DNA of 64,000 bases from Paenibacillus sp. R14(2021) (GTDB lineage: Bacteria; Bacillota; Bacilli; Paenibacillales; Paenibacillaceae): the NCBI RefSeq assembly GCF_019431355.1, contig NZ_CP080269.1:682001-746000 (forward strand). The letters run 5' to 3'. The position numbers were made by a program, and so were the translations under genes. The notes beneath the pieces were generated by a model. The model worked only from the letters and a program-made list of their open reading frames with translations. It searched no databases and was not told the DNA's origin. Of the stretch, positions 1-8,755 are shown piece by piece. Positions within the stretch are counted from its first letter, which is position 1, and every line of letters begins with the position of its first letter.

Positions 1-72
1 CATAGACGCACGGAAGCGATTGCCCGTGCCAGTGAGCTGAATTTGTTCGGGAACACCCGTAGACCACACTAA
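1..72 (+). CDS. 3' end of a probable LuxR-type HTH regulator (partial)
   Basis: Frame 1 is open from the window edge to a TAA at 70-72. The visible residues include RTEAIARASELNLF, which resembles the end of the last helix of LuxR/MalT-type C-terminal HTH domains (typically H-R-T-E-A-I-A-R-A-x-E-L). Only about 23 residues are present, so family assignment rests on this short motif. The gene would lie mostly upstream of the window. The alternative is a chance open frame at the edge. Confidence 0.5.
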   Translation, partial: HRRTEAIARASELNLFGNTRRPH

Positions 73-137
73 AGTGTCTACAGACTCCAATCCTCTTCAA
101 GCTATACTGCATATAAATTAGCCAAGAGGAGATAAAC

Positions 138-797
138 ATGAAAAAGATTGCAAGAGTGACTGGAGCATTGTTTCTAGTGGCGACAGGTGCATACATGATA
201 GGAAACGGGCTGCTGGATCCTATTCTGCATCGACCGGATGTTCTCGCAGGTTTGTATCCGGACCGAACAAACGTGATGGCTGGATTGTTTTTGGAGTTGA
301 TAAACGCCTTGGCGGTTGTGGGGATTGCCATGCTTCTGTATCCCATTTTAAAGAAGTACAACGATGCGTTTGCGCTGGGGTACTTCGGTTCACGAATCAT
401 CGAATCGGCGCTGCTCATCCTAAGTTTAATCGGTCCGCTTGTACTCATTGGTCTGAGCAAAAGTTACATTGGCGCAGGAGCTTCGAGTGGAACTTACTTT
501 CAAACGATAGGAAATTTAGTGGTAGAAGCTCATTTTAAATGCTTTGAAATGGCCATGATCGTGCTGAGCTTGGGCAGCTTGTTGTTTTGTTATATCCTCT
601 ATCGATCGAGGTTGGTTCCACGCTTCTTGTCCGTCATCGGTTTCATCGGCTATGCGGCATTGTTGGCAAGCAGTTGTCTGACGATCATCGGCCAAGATAT
701 CGGACCCGTTCTCTATATTCCAGGAGCGATTTTCGAAATCGTTCTACCCATTTGGCTGATGGTTAAGGGATTTCATCTACGAACGGAGGAATCCTGA
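138..797 (+). CDS. DUF4386-type multi-pass membrane protein
   Basis: This 219-residue protein has about six hydrophobic segments: residues 5-25, 45-68, 80-110, 133-155, 163-183 and 190-210. The N-terminal MKKIARVTGALFLVATGAYMI is typical of the DUF4386 family of small Bacillota membrane proteins, whose biochemical role is unknown. The ATG is preceded by AGAGGAG at a good distance, and a TATACT-like -10 lies further upstream. It is monocistronic: the next gene is on the opposite strand and a bidirectional hairpin separates the two. Family assignment is by recognition of overall pattern only. Confidence 0.7.
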   Translation: MKKIARVTGALFLVATGAYMIGNGLLDPILHRPDVLAGLYPDRTNVMAGLFLELINALAVVGIAMLLYPILKKYNDAFALGYFGSRIIESALLILSLIGPLVLIGLSKSYIGAGASSGTYFQTIGNLVVEAHFKCFEMAMIVLSLGSLLFCYILYRSRLVPRFLSVIGFIGYAALLASSCLTIIGQDIGPVLYIPGAIFEIVLPIWLMVKGFHLRTEES

Positions 798-825
798 TTC
801 ATGATACGGATAAGGCTGTGGAGAG

Positions 826-854
826 AACCGGCTGCGTGCGCGCAGCCGGTTTTT
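826..854. terminator. Bidirectional intrinsic terminator
   Basis: A perfect 11-bp stem (826-836 with 841-851) closes a 4-base TGCG loop and is followed by a T run on the + strand. A-rich sequence on the other side makes it usable from both directions. It separates the convergent DUF4386 and peroxiredoxin genes. Confidence 0.85.
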
Positions 855-861
855 AAGCGAC

Positions 862-1509
862 TTATAGTTTCTTCAGTTGATTGATGATTTCCCCAGGCTC
901 CAGGCGCTCCATAAAGTCGGGGTTGACATGCGCGAAGCGGATAGAGCCTTGCTGATCGATAATATACGTCGCTGGAACCGGTAGAATCCAACGAACGGTC
1001 GCATTGAACGCAGTAAGATCAAGCCCGAAATTGTTGGTAAAAACGGGTTTAAGATAATCGGGTACCTCATAGAGGACGTTGTAGCTGTCGGCTACTTGGC
1101 CGTTTGGATCGCTTATGACTTGGAAGGCTAGCTCTTCCTTCTCCTTTTGGGACAGCGAGTTGTCAGGGCTTTGCGGCGAGACCGCGATTAATTGGCCGCC
1201 AAGCTTCTCTATATCCGGCAGCAATTGTTGATAAGCCCTAAGTTGGATATTACAGAACGGACACCAGCTGCCACGATAGAAGGTTAGAACGACAGGACCT
1301 TTCGCTAGCTCGTCATAGAGGCTCACTTGCTCCCCAAGCGGATTTGCCAGCGTGAAATCTGGAGCTTTAGCGCCTTCTTTCAAACCGAAAACGATGCCCG
1401 ATTCTAGCTGCTCTTTCATGTGACGAAAAAAAGCTTCTTGCATTTCCTCCGGTGCGGTTGTGATAAATCCTGCCTTCGATTGTTCCAATTCGGCTTTCAT
1501 GGACAACAT
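862..1509 (-). CDS. Peroxiredoxin-like (AhpC/TSA, thioredoxin-fold) protein
   Basis: The protein has 215 residues with an AhpC/TSA thioredoxin fold. The FYRGSWCPFCNIQL motif holds a C83-x-x-C86 pair, as in the PRX-like2/bacterioferritin-comigratory group that reduces peroxides with thiols. Sequence around residues 48-130 (APDFTLANPLGEQVSL, then an IAVSPQ motif) fits the fold. About 45 residues precede the domain, which is common in this subfamily. The start has GAGGAG nine bases upstream. It is divergent from a TetR gene with two operator-like palindromes between them, so it is probably the TetR target. A disulfide reductase role is the main alternative to a peroxidase role. Confidence 0.85.
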   Translation of the reverse strand: MLSMKAELEQSKAGFITTAPEEMQEAFFRHMKEQLESGIVFGLKEGAKAPDFTLANPLGEQVSLYDELAKGPVVLTFYRGSWCPFCNIQLRAYQQLLPDIEKLGGQLIAVSPQSPDNSLSQKEKEELAFQVISDPNGQVADSYNVLYEVPDYLKPVFTNNFGLDLTAFNATVRWILPVPATYIIDQQGSIRFAHVNPDFMERLEPGEIINQLKKL

Positions 1510-1535
1510 GTGTATGCACTCCTCAAACTTAAAAT

Positions 1536-1621
1536 TGGATTAATCAATCCATTTTGTTGATGAGAAACATATTATCGCTAAAATTCTGGATTGTCAAATC
1601 CATTTTGTATATAATACTGTC
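1536..1621. promoter_or_regulatory. Duplicated TetR-type operator and divergent promoter
   Basis: Two copies of TGGATT-N4-AATCCA, each with perfect 6-bp arms and both followed by TTTTGT, lie at 1536-1551 and 1587-1602, with starts 51 bp apart. A consensus TATAAT at 1610-1615 ends six bases before the tetR ATG. The 3' operator overlaps where the -35 would fall. The other copy sits close to the peroxiredoxin start. The layout fits autorepression of tetR plus repression of the divergent gene. Confidence 0.75.
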
Positions 1622-2251
1622 ATGGATAACTTAGTGGAAATTCAAGATCAAGAACAGCGGCTTACGAGAAAGGGAAAGGAAACGCGCGGACGTATCGTTA
1701 CTGCTGCCGCCAAGCTGATGTTTGAGCGTGGGGTGGCCGGGACAAGCGTGGAGGATGTTAGACTGGAAGCGAAGGTCAGTTCATCGCAGCTTTATCATTA
1801 TTTCAAGGAAAAACGAGAACTCGTTTTGGCTGTAATTGGTTATCAAACCGAGGCCATTTTGCATGCTCAAGAGCCAATGCTGAGCGATCTGGACAGCATG
1901 GAGGCACTTCAAGCCTGGCGTGACGCCATTATTCAGCTTCAAATTCAGCGGCAATGTCAAGGCGGATGTCCAATTGGATCGCTGGCTAATGAACTGTCAG
2001 ATTCGGATGCATCCGCTCGTTCAGAGCTTGCAGTTGGTTTTATGCAATGGGAACTCGCTATCAGACGCGGACTCCGTTCCATGCAAGAACGCGGCAAACT
2101 AAGCGGCTGCGCGGATCCGGATTCTCTTGCTCTGGCATTACTGGCTGCCCTTCAAGGCGGTCTTCTTCTGACCAAAGTGCGCAAGGAAACAAGCTCACTT
2201 GAAGCAGGACTGGACGCCATGCTTGCGCATATCGGCTCATTTATCGTCTGA
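1622..2251 (+). CDS. TetR/AcrR family transcriptional regulator
   Basis: This is a 209-residue regulator. Residues about 15-65 form the TetR_N helix-turn-helix (KGKETRGRIVTAAAKLMFERG, then DVRLEAKVSSSQLYHYFKEK). The C-terminal part is a helical ligand-binding domain resembling the TetR_C_6/LefA-like group, with the CQGGCPIGSL segment near residue 115. The ATG lies only six bases after a TATAAT box and has no Shine-Dalgarno, suggesting a leaderless mRNA. A downstream start near the MFERG region would cut the HTH and is excluded. It probably represses the divergent peroxiredoxin and itself. Confidence 0.88.
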   Translation: MDNLVEIQDQEQRLTRKGKETRGRIVTAAAKLMFERGVAGTSVEDVRLEAKVSSSQLYHYFKEKRELVLAVIGYQTEAILHAQEPMLSDLDSMEALQAWRDAIIQLQIQRQCQGGCPIGSLANELSDSDASARSELAVGFMQWELAIRRGLRSMQERGKLSGCADPDSLALALLAALQGGLLLTKVRKETSSLEAGLDAMLAHIGSFIV

Positions 2252-2301
2252 CTCACCACAGGTGGGACCATTTTATGCAGCAATAATATTGTTCGAATGA
2301 A

Positions 2302-2327
2302 GTCCGCGCAATCTGCGGGCTTTTTTC
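2302..2327 (+). terminator. Intrinsic terminator (recurrent GTCCGC family)
   Basis: A GTCCGC...GCGGGC stem with a short loop is followed by six T residues, downstream of tetR. The same hairpin design ends other transcription units in this window at about 17,222, 20,190, 10,017 and 33,954. Confidence 0.8.
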
Positions 2328-2509
2328 GTTATCAGACTCGTCCGATGAAGCTTTCATGATGTAAATGAAAATTTTTTAATCCTATCACAGGATGAACGAG
2401 TTCGTCGTTATATTATCGAGTGGAGGGAGGCTGCCCCAGAACTAAAGTAACCAAAGGGGGAAGCTAGCCTTACATGGACAAACAGCGGCATGATACGGAG
2501 GAACGTAAA

Positions 2510-2929
2510 ATGATTAAAGAATTAGTGGAAGAACAAGAATGGCTTGAAGGCTTTCCAATAATGAATGAATTACGAACCCAGCTAAGCGAACGTACATATC
2601 TAGATTTTCTTCGTACTATGAGGGAAGAAGGGTATAAAATGTTTGCATTATATCAAAATGACCAACTAGTTGCATTAGCCGGAATAAGCATACTCACGAA
2701 TTTTTATTTTGGGAAACATGTATTCGTTTATGACTTAGTTACCAAATCTTCAGAACGATCTCATGGGTATGGTAAGGAACTACTTGCGCATATCCATCAT
2801 TACGCGAAGGAAAAGGGTTGTGGAATTGTGGCTTTGGGATCGGGGATTTCCAATATCGATGCCCATAGGTTCTATGAAACAAAGATGGGTTATGAAAAGA
2901 TCGCATACTCGTTAATCAAAGTTATTTAA
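2510..2929 (+). CDS. GNAT family N-acetyltransferase
   Basis: The protein is 139 residues from the ATG at 2510, which has GGAGGA seven bases upstream. An in-frame ATG at 2474 has poorer spacing. The acetyl-CoA binding motif A of GNAT enzymes is seen around residues 80-105 (DLVTKSSERSHGYGKELLAHI, R/Q-x-x-G-x-G/A variant). Motif B follows with LGSGISNIDAHRFYETKMGYEK, the usual N-x-x-A-x-x-F/L-Y signature. The substrate cannot be deduced. It is monocistronic and followed by its own terminator. Base composition is a little more AT-rich than its neighbours. Confidence 0.85.
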   Translation: MIKELVEEQEWLEGFPIMNELRTQLSERTYLDFLRTMREEGYKMFALYQNDQLVALAGISILTNFYFGKHVFVYDLVTKSSERSHGYGKELLAHIHHYAKEKGCGIVALGSGISNIDAHRFYETKMGYEKIAYSLIKVI

Positions 2930-2947
2930 TCACAAGTTGTAAACACG

Positions 2948-2971
2948 AGCCGTGAATATCACGGCTTTTTT
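2948..2971 (+). terminator. Intrinsic terminator
   Basis: A perfect AGCCGTGA/TCACGGCT stem with a 3-base ATA loop and T6 tail follows the acetyltransferase stop codon. It insulates the oxidoreductase remnant that comes next. Confidence 0.85.
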
Positions 2972-3073
2972 GCATGAAATCAAATCGAAGACGAAGGTTT
3001 TTTGAATCCGTTCAAGCGATCTGCATGGTTCTATTATAAATTTCGTTCTAATAATAGCCCCACTTGTTCTGCT

Positions 3074-3400
3074 TTTCACTGCTCGACTCGCCGATTCTGG
3101 GTACCTGAATTCGAAGGATCCGAATTGAATTTGGCGGGATGGGTGAAGAAAGTGACAGGCAAACCAACCATTTCCGTTGGTTCGGTTGGTCTTGAAGCGG
3201 ACATTTTTGGCTCCGCGAATGAAGGTAACCCCTACGCACGGCGCGATGCCTTGAACGAGCAAGTCAAGCGGGAGGAATTCGATCTAATTGCAGTCGGACG
3301 TTCATTGTTAGCCGATCCTGCCTGGGCCAATAAGGTTCGCGAGGGCCGACTGGATGATATTACACCAGTATCGGGAGATGTATTTGCAAAGCTGACATAA
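3074..3400 (+). pseudogene. Remnant of NADH:flavin oxidoreductase (Old Yellow Enzyme family)
   Basis: The open frame from about 3074 reads FHCSTRRFWVPEFEGSELNL, then GKPTISVGSVGL and EEFDLIAVGRSLLADPAW. These are the C-terminal third of OYE-type enzymes, including the FMN phosphate-binding VGSVGL and VGRSLLADP segments. Full members have about 350-370 residues, and the N-terminal two thirds (TIM barrel strands 1-5 and the active-site His/Asn) are absent. The frame extends to 3002 but that part does not resemble the family. It sits directly before another broken oxidoreductase, so this may once have been one operon. Confidence 0.8.
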
Positions 3401-3440
3401 CCGGTTTACGAGACGAACAGAATCGGAGGATGTGAGCATA

Positions 3441-4481
3441 ATGACAACTACGATAACAACTCAAGAAAGACGCGACATGCGTGTATACCGATTAACGGCT
3501 CCTAACTTGGATGGACTTCAATTGAACACGGAAGAAATACCTGAAGTTGCGTCTTACGAAGTTCTTGTCAAGCTTCATGCGGCCTCGTTGAACTACAAGG
3601 ACACGTTCTATATTGCAGGTGACAAGGGGATCCAATTACCGCGCCCAACGGTGCCGCTTTCGGATGGAGCAGGGGAGGTCGTTGCCGTAGGTTCTCAGGT
3701 GGATCGCTTCATAATTGGCGACCGCGTTGCCGGTGCAATCGCGCAGGATTGGCTCTAAGGTCCCATTACTGCGAATGCGTTTAATTCCAGCACGTCACTT
3801 GGTCATGGACTCGATGGGAATTTGTCCGAATATCGCGTGTTTAACCAAGAAGGTCTGGTCCGATTGCCGAGTAACTTGTCTTACGAGGAAGGCGCAGCGC
3901 TTCCTTGTGCGGCCGTTACAGCTTGGAATGCCGTTCGGGACGTTCGTCCCTCCCAGACGGTTTTGATTCTCGGCACCGGAGGGGTTGCCCTCTTTGCGCT
4001 CCAGTTTGCAAAAGCGCTCGGAGCGAGGACGATTATTACTTCCTCCAACGACGCAAAGCTCGCTCGGGCTATTGAAGCCGGGGCCGACCATGTTATTAAT
4101 TATCGAAGCAACCCGGATTGGAATACAGCGGTCCGCGAATTGACTGGAAATATCGGGGTCGATCATGTCGTGGAAACAGTAGGTTCGACTACGCTGGAGC
4201 AGTCGATTCTCGCTACTCGGATCGAGGGTATGGTCCACTTGGTCGGAATTGTTCCTCCCGTTGGGAGAATAGATCCGATCCCTGTCATTTTCGGAGCAAT
4301 CACCGTCCGTGGCGTGCGCGTCGGTTCGCGCCAATTGTTCGAAGAAATGATTGCTTTAATCGAACGAATGGATATTCATCCCATTATCAGCCAGCGCTTC
4401 GCGTTCGAGGATGCAAAATCAGCCGATATGCAGCAGCTCAATGGACCTGACTTTGGCAAGATCGTCATTAACATCCATTAA
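3441..4481 (+). pseudogene. Zinc-type/quinone-reductase alcohol dehydrogenase with in-frame stop
   Basis: Two adjacent open stretches lie in the same frame and are separated only by a TAA at 3756-3758. Read through, they give one MDR-superfamily protein of about 345 residues. It has the catalytic-domain segments YEVLVKLHAASLNYKDTF and GAGEVVAVGSQVDRF, then the nucleotide-binding ILGTGGVALFALQFAK Rossmann motif and GADHVINY. The preferred start is the ATG at 3441, with GGAGG upstream. A single substitution would restore the frame, so this is either a recent nonsense mutation or a sequencing error. A TTG at 3822 could allow reinitiation of the C-terminal part, but it would lack the substrate domain. 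Confidence 0.85.
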
Positions 4482-4598
4482 ATTCTCATAAGATTCGATT
4501 TGTGACGGGTCCCGGGTCCCGCGAGATGACTAATAACTTTAGTCGCTCATGAAGGCGATCTCTAGAGGGAGCTGCATGCGCTTACTTCGCTATAATAT

Positions 4599-4864
4599 AA
4601 AGGGGCTGTCCCAAAAGGTCACTTTATGACCTAGGGACAGCCTCGTTTTTGTTTTTGTAAAACAAAAAGAAACCACTCTTTGGTAAAATGGAGGTACCAC
4701 CCAACCACATACCGAAAGGAGAGGTTTCTTTGTACATTCAATATACCATGGACCAACTTTGTCTGCCTATGAACTTGGAGGAAGACATCCCCGAAAATCA
4801 CCTCGTTCGAGTCGTCAATGCGGCTGTTAATCGACTTCCGGACAGCATCTTTGCAGACGCTTAC
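4599..4864 (+). mobile_element. 5' fragment of an IS1182-family element
   Basis: This stretch is nearly identical to the left 260 bp of the full element at 6964-8752. It includes the terminal AAAGGGGCTGTCC repeat, the leader and the first codons of the transposase (TTG start at 4730). Similarity stops abruptly at about 4864 inside codon 45, after which the frame runs into a stop at 4885. No right end is present. It is a truncated relic left by deletion or partial transposition, in direct orientation with the complete copy 2.4 kb away. Confidence 0.88.
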
Positions 4865-4901
4865 GGCTGCCTTTTCTATGCTTGATCATGTTCAGAAATT
4901 C

Positions 4902-5870
4902 TTAAAATTCATTTCGAAGGACGATTCTGCCTGTTATTTCTTTGGCATCCATCCGTCGATGCGCCTCAGATGCATTTTGAAGGGGAAGAATGGTCAAAGG
5001 AATATCCAGCTTTCCTTCTTCAAGTAATCGGAGAACAGCCTTTGCGGCAGGACGGCCAGCAGATGGATTTCCAAGCAAGTAGCCACCTACATTAAATCCC
5101 TGGACCCCTATATTATTAAACCATAATGTATTACTCAAAATATTCACTGGTTGCTCGCTTGCATTGCCTACAAGCAAAGCACGACCGAGTGGAGCCATTA
5201 AGTCTAAGCTCGAAGTAAGCATATCTCCGCCTACCGGATCGACGACGATATTAAACTTTTCATTTGCGATCGCTGATGGAAAATCTTCAGCCAGGATAAC
5301 ATCGTCATAGTCTAATTCACGTGCAGCTTCAAGTTTGGAGGCTGTTCTGACCGTTCCAACAATGCGGGATGCTCCAAGTGAGCGCGCAATTGCAGGAAAC
5401 GCAGATGCCAGTCCTCCAATAGCGCCATGGATTAATACATTCTCACCTTCTTGAATGTGTGCCACTTTTGTTAGGGCCAAATAAGCAGCCGCAGCATTCG
5501 GGAGCGCCGACACAGCAAGCGCCGGGTCAACCTTGAATCCATCGAGAGATATGGTAAGAGCGGCATTAGCAACTGTAACTGTAGCGTACCCCCCTAAACT
5601 CATCAAAGAGAGTGTAACGACAGGCTCACCGATCCGAAATTCGGTGACACCTTCACCCAATTCACGGATAGTACCGGCAACCTCCAAACCGGGTACAAAT
5701 GGAGGCTCAAAAATAGGAATCGTGCCACGGCGAATGAATGAATCAATTAATCCGACAGCAGAGTGAGTTACATCTATGCTGACCTGCCCCGGCCCTGGAT
5801 GAGGATCTGGCATTTCAGTTTCCGAGAATACGTCAGGACCTCCGTATTGTGTGATTACCATAGCTTTCAT
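4902..5870 (-). CDS. Quinone oxidoreductase-like MDR family NADP-dependent enzyme
   Basis: The 322-residue protein opens with MKAMVITQYGGPDVFSETEM and continues with the GLEVAGTIRELGEGVTEFRI segment of the GroES-like domain. The nucleotide-binding VLIHGAIGGLASAFPAIA motif follows near residue 145, a GxGxxG variant. It lacks the structural-zinc cysteine cluster, as expected for quinone reductases of this superfamily that reduce enones or quinones with NADPH. GGAGG precedes the ATG. It is divergent from an AraC-family gene, its likely regulator. The 3' end abuts the IS1182 fragment without being cut. Confidence 0.85.
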   Translation of the reverse strand: MKAMVITQYGGPDVFSETEMPDPHPGPGQVSIDVTHSAVGLIDSFIRRGTIPIFEPPFVPGLEVAGTIRELGEGVTEFRIGEPVVTLSLMSLGGYATVTVANAALTISLDGFKVDPALAVSALPNAAAAYLALTKVAHIQEGENVLIHGAIGGLASAFPAIARSLGASRIVGTVRTASKLEAARELDYDDVILAEDFPSAIANEKFNIVVDPVGGDMLTSSLDLMAPLGRALLVGNASEQPVNILSNTLWFNNIGVQGFNVGGYLLGNPSAGRPAAKAVLRLLEEGKLDIPLTILPLQNASEAHRRMDAKEITGRIVLRNEF

Positions 5871-6026
5871 GTTGATTTCCTCCTTCAGAGTTTAAGTTTG
5901 TCCGCGAACTGACTTCTTTATTATTGCTGAAGTGAAGATGCAAAAATAGTCCGATTGTGCTTTAATATTGCCTAAGACTACGAAAAAGGGACAAGATAAA
6001 ATATTGATGAATAGGAAGGTGAAGTA

Positions 6027-6956
6027 ATGGAGAACATGACTGCTGAGACTCAAAATTATCTGAGTCGTATATTGACGCTTACTTCACAATTTTCTTTTTA
6101 TGATGGAACTTATCAAACAGAAATTCCGTTTCTTTCGATACTTAAGGCAAACAAATCTATACCCATCGAGCATGGGGTTCTTGGGCCTTCTTTTTGCGTA
6201 GTCATTCAAGGGAATAAAGTATTACAGGTCGGGCGAGATACAATTGAATACGGAGCCGGGGATTATCTTGCTTCAAGTATCCACATGCCAATCAAAGGTC
6301 AGGTTCTAAAAGCGACAAAAGAAACACCCTATGTTGCGTTGCAAATTGCTCTTACCTCTGAAGAAGTATCTTCAGTAGCTTTGGAGACACATAGTAAAAT
6401 CAATGCTTATAATAGCTTAAGCACTGGTGCATTCATTGGAAAAACAAATATTCAAGTGCTGGGGGTATTTGAAAGGCTTCTTCAGCTTTCCTTTGACTCT
6501 CAAGCGATCGATTTTCTTGCTCCCACAGTGAAGCGTGAACTTATTTTTCGCCTTTTAACTGGAGAAGATGGCGATGTTTTTTATAGTAAAATGCTTTTGC
6601 ATCAAGAGGCTTCTGGAATAACCAATGTCATTAATTGGATTAAAGATAATTTCGATAGTTCGTTTATGATCAGTCAATTAGCTGATTTAGGAAACATGAG
6701 TATTTCCAGCTTGCATCACAAATTTAAAGCGGTAACGACGATGACACCACTTCAATACCAAAAACGGATTAGACTTCAAGAAGCACGAAGAATGCTTATG
6801 GGAGGTGCGATTGATGTTACGAGAACGGCATCACAGGTAGGTTATGAAAGTTCCACACAATTTATAAGGGAATATAAACGTCTATTCGGACTTTCGCCTT
6901 TAAAGGATGTTCGAGCCATTTACCAAAAGGCGGAGAAGGGGACCAATGAAGTTTAA
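6027..6956 (+). CDS. AraC family regulator with N-terminal AraC_N domain
   Basis: The protein has 309 residues. Residues about 20-170 match the AraC-type N-terminal cupin domain (ILKANKSIPIEHGVLGPSF, then VVIQGNKVLQVG). Residues about 205-300 carry two helix-turn-helix units, ending in ASQVGYESSTQFIREYKRLF, a near-consensus AraC signature. This subgroup typically sits next to oxidoreductase genes in Bacillota. Here it is divergent from the MDR enzyme, which it probably activates or represses in response to a small aldehyde or quinone (inference). The stop codon lies only eight bases before the IS1182 left end. Confidence 0.88.
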   Translation: MENMTAETQNYLSRILTLTSQFSFYDGTYQTEIPFLSILKANKSIPIEHGVLGPSFCVVIQGNKVLQVGRDTIEYGAGDYLASSIHMPIKGQVLKATKETPYVALQIALTSEEVSSVALETHSKINAYNSLSTGAFIGKTNIQVLGVFERLLQLSFDSQAIDFLAPTVKRELIFRLLTGEDGDVFYSKMLLHQEASGITNVINWIKDNFDSSFMISQLADLGNMSISSLHHKFKAVTTMTPLQYQKRIRLQEARRMLMGGAIDVTRTASQVGYESSTQFIREYKRLFGLSPLKDVRAIYQKAEKGTNEV

Positions 6957-7096
6957 CACTGGGAAAAGGGGCTGTCCTAAAAGGTCACTTTATGACCTAG
7001 GGACAGCCTCGTTTTTTGCTTTTGGAAAACAAAAAGAAACCACTCTTTGGTAAAATGGAGGTACCACCCAACCACATACCGAAAGGAGAGGTTTCT

Positions 7097-8656
7097 TTGT
7101 ACATTCAATATACCATGGACCAACTTTGTCTGCCAATGAACTTGGAGGAAGACATCCCCGAAAATCACCTCGTTCGAGTCGTCAATGCGGCTGTTAATCG
7201 ACTTCCGGACAGCATCTTTGCAGACGCTTATCCGGGTGGCGGCCGAGATAGCTACCACCCCAAAATGCTCACCAAAGTTATCATTTATGCCTACACGCAA
7301 CGAATTTACTCATCCCGCCAAATCGCTAAAGCAATACGCGAAAATGTCATGTTCATGTGGATCGCGGGCAGACAACGACCGGATTTCCGCACCCTCAATC
7401 GGTTTCGCTCCGAGCGGATGAAGACGGTTTTAGAAAGTGTATTTACAACTATTCTTCAGTTTCTTACAGAGGAGAACTACGTGAAACTGGAGCATTACTT
7501 CGTCGACGGCACCAAGATCGAAGCCAATGCCAACCGGTATACCTTCGTCTGGGGCAAGGCGGTTGTGAAGCAAAAGATGAAGCTACAGGAAAAAGTACAG
7601 CAATTATTCGCCACCATTGAAGCAGCCGAAAAGCAAGAAGACCGGGAACACGGCGGGCAGGATCTGCTTGAACTTGGCGAAACAGCCACCGTTACCAGCG
7701 AAAAATTAGAACAGGCCGTAAAGCAACTGGAGATGCAGCTCCAGGAAGAGCCCAAGAATAAACCTTTGAAGAAGGCAGTATCCGCACTCCGCAAAGATCT
7801 GCTCCCCCGCCTGCAAAAGTATGAAATTCAGCAAGAAATTCTCGGGGAACGAAACAGCTTCAGTAAAACCGACAATGATGCGACATTTATGAGAATGAAA
7901 GAAGATCACATGCGCAATGGGCAGCTTAAACCCGGCTATAACGTGCAGATCGGGACGGAAAATCAGTTCATTATCGGATACAGTCTCCATCAACGCCCTA
8001 CCGATACCCGCTGTCTCAAGCCCCACTTGGAGAAGGTCAAGGCACAACTAGGTAAGCTACCCGGAACCGTAATCGCAGATGCGGGGTATGGCGGAGAAGA
8101 AAACTACGCCTATCTGGAAGGAGAGCAGGTCGAGGCAATCGTCAAATACGGCACTTATCACATCGAGAAATCCAAACGATGGCAGCAAGACATCAGTAAA
8201 ATCGACAACTGGCAATATGACGAAAAAGAAGACACCTGGATCTGTGCGGCAGGACAGAAATTATTCTTCCGGCGCGAAAGTAAAGAAACAACCGAGAGTG
8301 GATATGAGATCAAGTATCGCCACTATCGGAGTACAAGTTGCGAAGGCTGTCCACTGAAGCAATCGTGCACGAAAGCACAAGGGGATCGAGAAATCCGGGT
8401 GAGTCTGTCATACCTGAAGTATAAAGGGCAGGTACGTGAGAAGCTCAGAAGCGAAGAAGGATATGCTCTCTCGGTTCGACGAATGACTGAACCTGAAAGT
8501 GTGTTTGGACAAGTGAAGAACAACCGGGGATTCCGGCGTTTTCTGCTTCGCGGCTTGCCGAAGGTAAGCCTAGAGGTCGGGTGGCTTTCGCTTGCCCACA
8601 ATTTGCTTAAGAAATCGACAATAGACCAAAATAGAAAAATGGCGGTGCAGGAGTAA
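7097..8656 (+). CDS. IS1182 family transposase
   Basis: The transposase has about 519 residues from a TTG start at 7097, with AAAGGAGAGG six bases upstream. The upstream in-frame extension to 7016 has no ribosome site. The family-typical N-terminal domain (DUF772-like) covers residues about 40-120 with HPKMLTKVIIYAYTQRIYSS and RPDFRTLNRFR. The RNase-H-like catalytic part shows the DDE residues: YFVDGTKIEANANRY, then VIADAGYGGEENY, then RRMTEPESVFGQVKNNRGFR. A Cys cluster (CEGCPLKQSC) lies between the second and third. The frame is intact, so the element could be active. Confidence 0.93.
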   Translation: MYIQYTMDQLCLPMNLEEDIPENHLVRVVNAAVNRLPDSIFADAYPGGGRDSYHPKMLTKVIIYAYTQRIYSSRQIAKAIRENVMFMWIAGRQRPDFRTLNRFRSERMKTVLESVFTTILQFLTEENYVKLEHYFVDGTKIEANANRYTFVWGKAVVKQKMKLQEKVQQLFATIEAAEKQEDREHGGQDLLELGETATVTSEKLEQAVKQLEMQLQEEPKNKPLKKAVSALRKDLLPRLQKYEIQQEILGERNSFSKTDNDATFMRMKEDHMRNGQLKPGYNVQIGTENQFIIGYSLHQRPTDTRCLKPHLEKVKAQLGKLPGTVIADAGYGGEENYAYLEGEQVEAIVKYGTYHIEKSKRWQQDISKIDNWQYDEKEDTWICAAGQKLFFRRESKETTESGYEIKYRHYRSTSCEGCPLKQSCTKAQGDREIRVSLSYLKYKGQVREKLRSEEGYALSVRRMTEPESVFGQVKNNRGFRRFLLRGLPKVSLEVGWLSLAHNLLKKSTIDQNRKMAVQE

Positions 8657-8677
8657 GTTCTCCTGCCCGCCATTTTT
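8639..8677 (+). terminator. Terminator overlapping the IS1182 transposase stop codon
   Basis: An ATGGCGG-GCAGGAG arm pairs with CTCCTGC-CCGCCAT around a six-base loop and is followed by T6. The stop codon lies in the loop. This limits read-through from the transposase into the neighbouring convergent gene. Confidence 0.85.
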
Positions 8678-8755
8678 TGTTTTGATCATCTTTTCGCATC
8701 AAAGCGAGCTATCTCTTCAGCGAAGCGCTCCCCTTTTGGGACAGCCCCTTTTCAA

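Larger units (their letters stand above)
6964..8752 (+). mobile_element. Complete IS1182-family insertion sequence
   Basis: The element is about 1.79 kb, bounded by inverted repeats. The left 21 bases starting at 6964 match the reverse complement of 8732-8752 at 20 of 21 positions (core AAAAGGGGCTGTCC). It carries one transposase gene and a strong terminator after it. No clear target duplication is visible. It sits exactly between the 3' ends of an araC gene and a CBS-domain gene, without breaking either. Confidence 0.92.
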
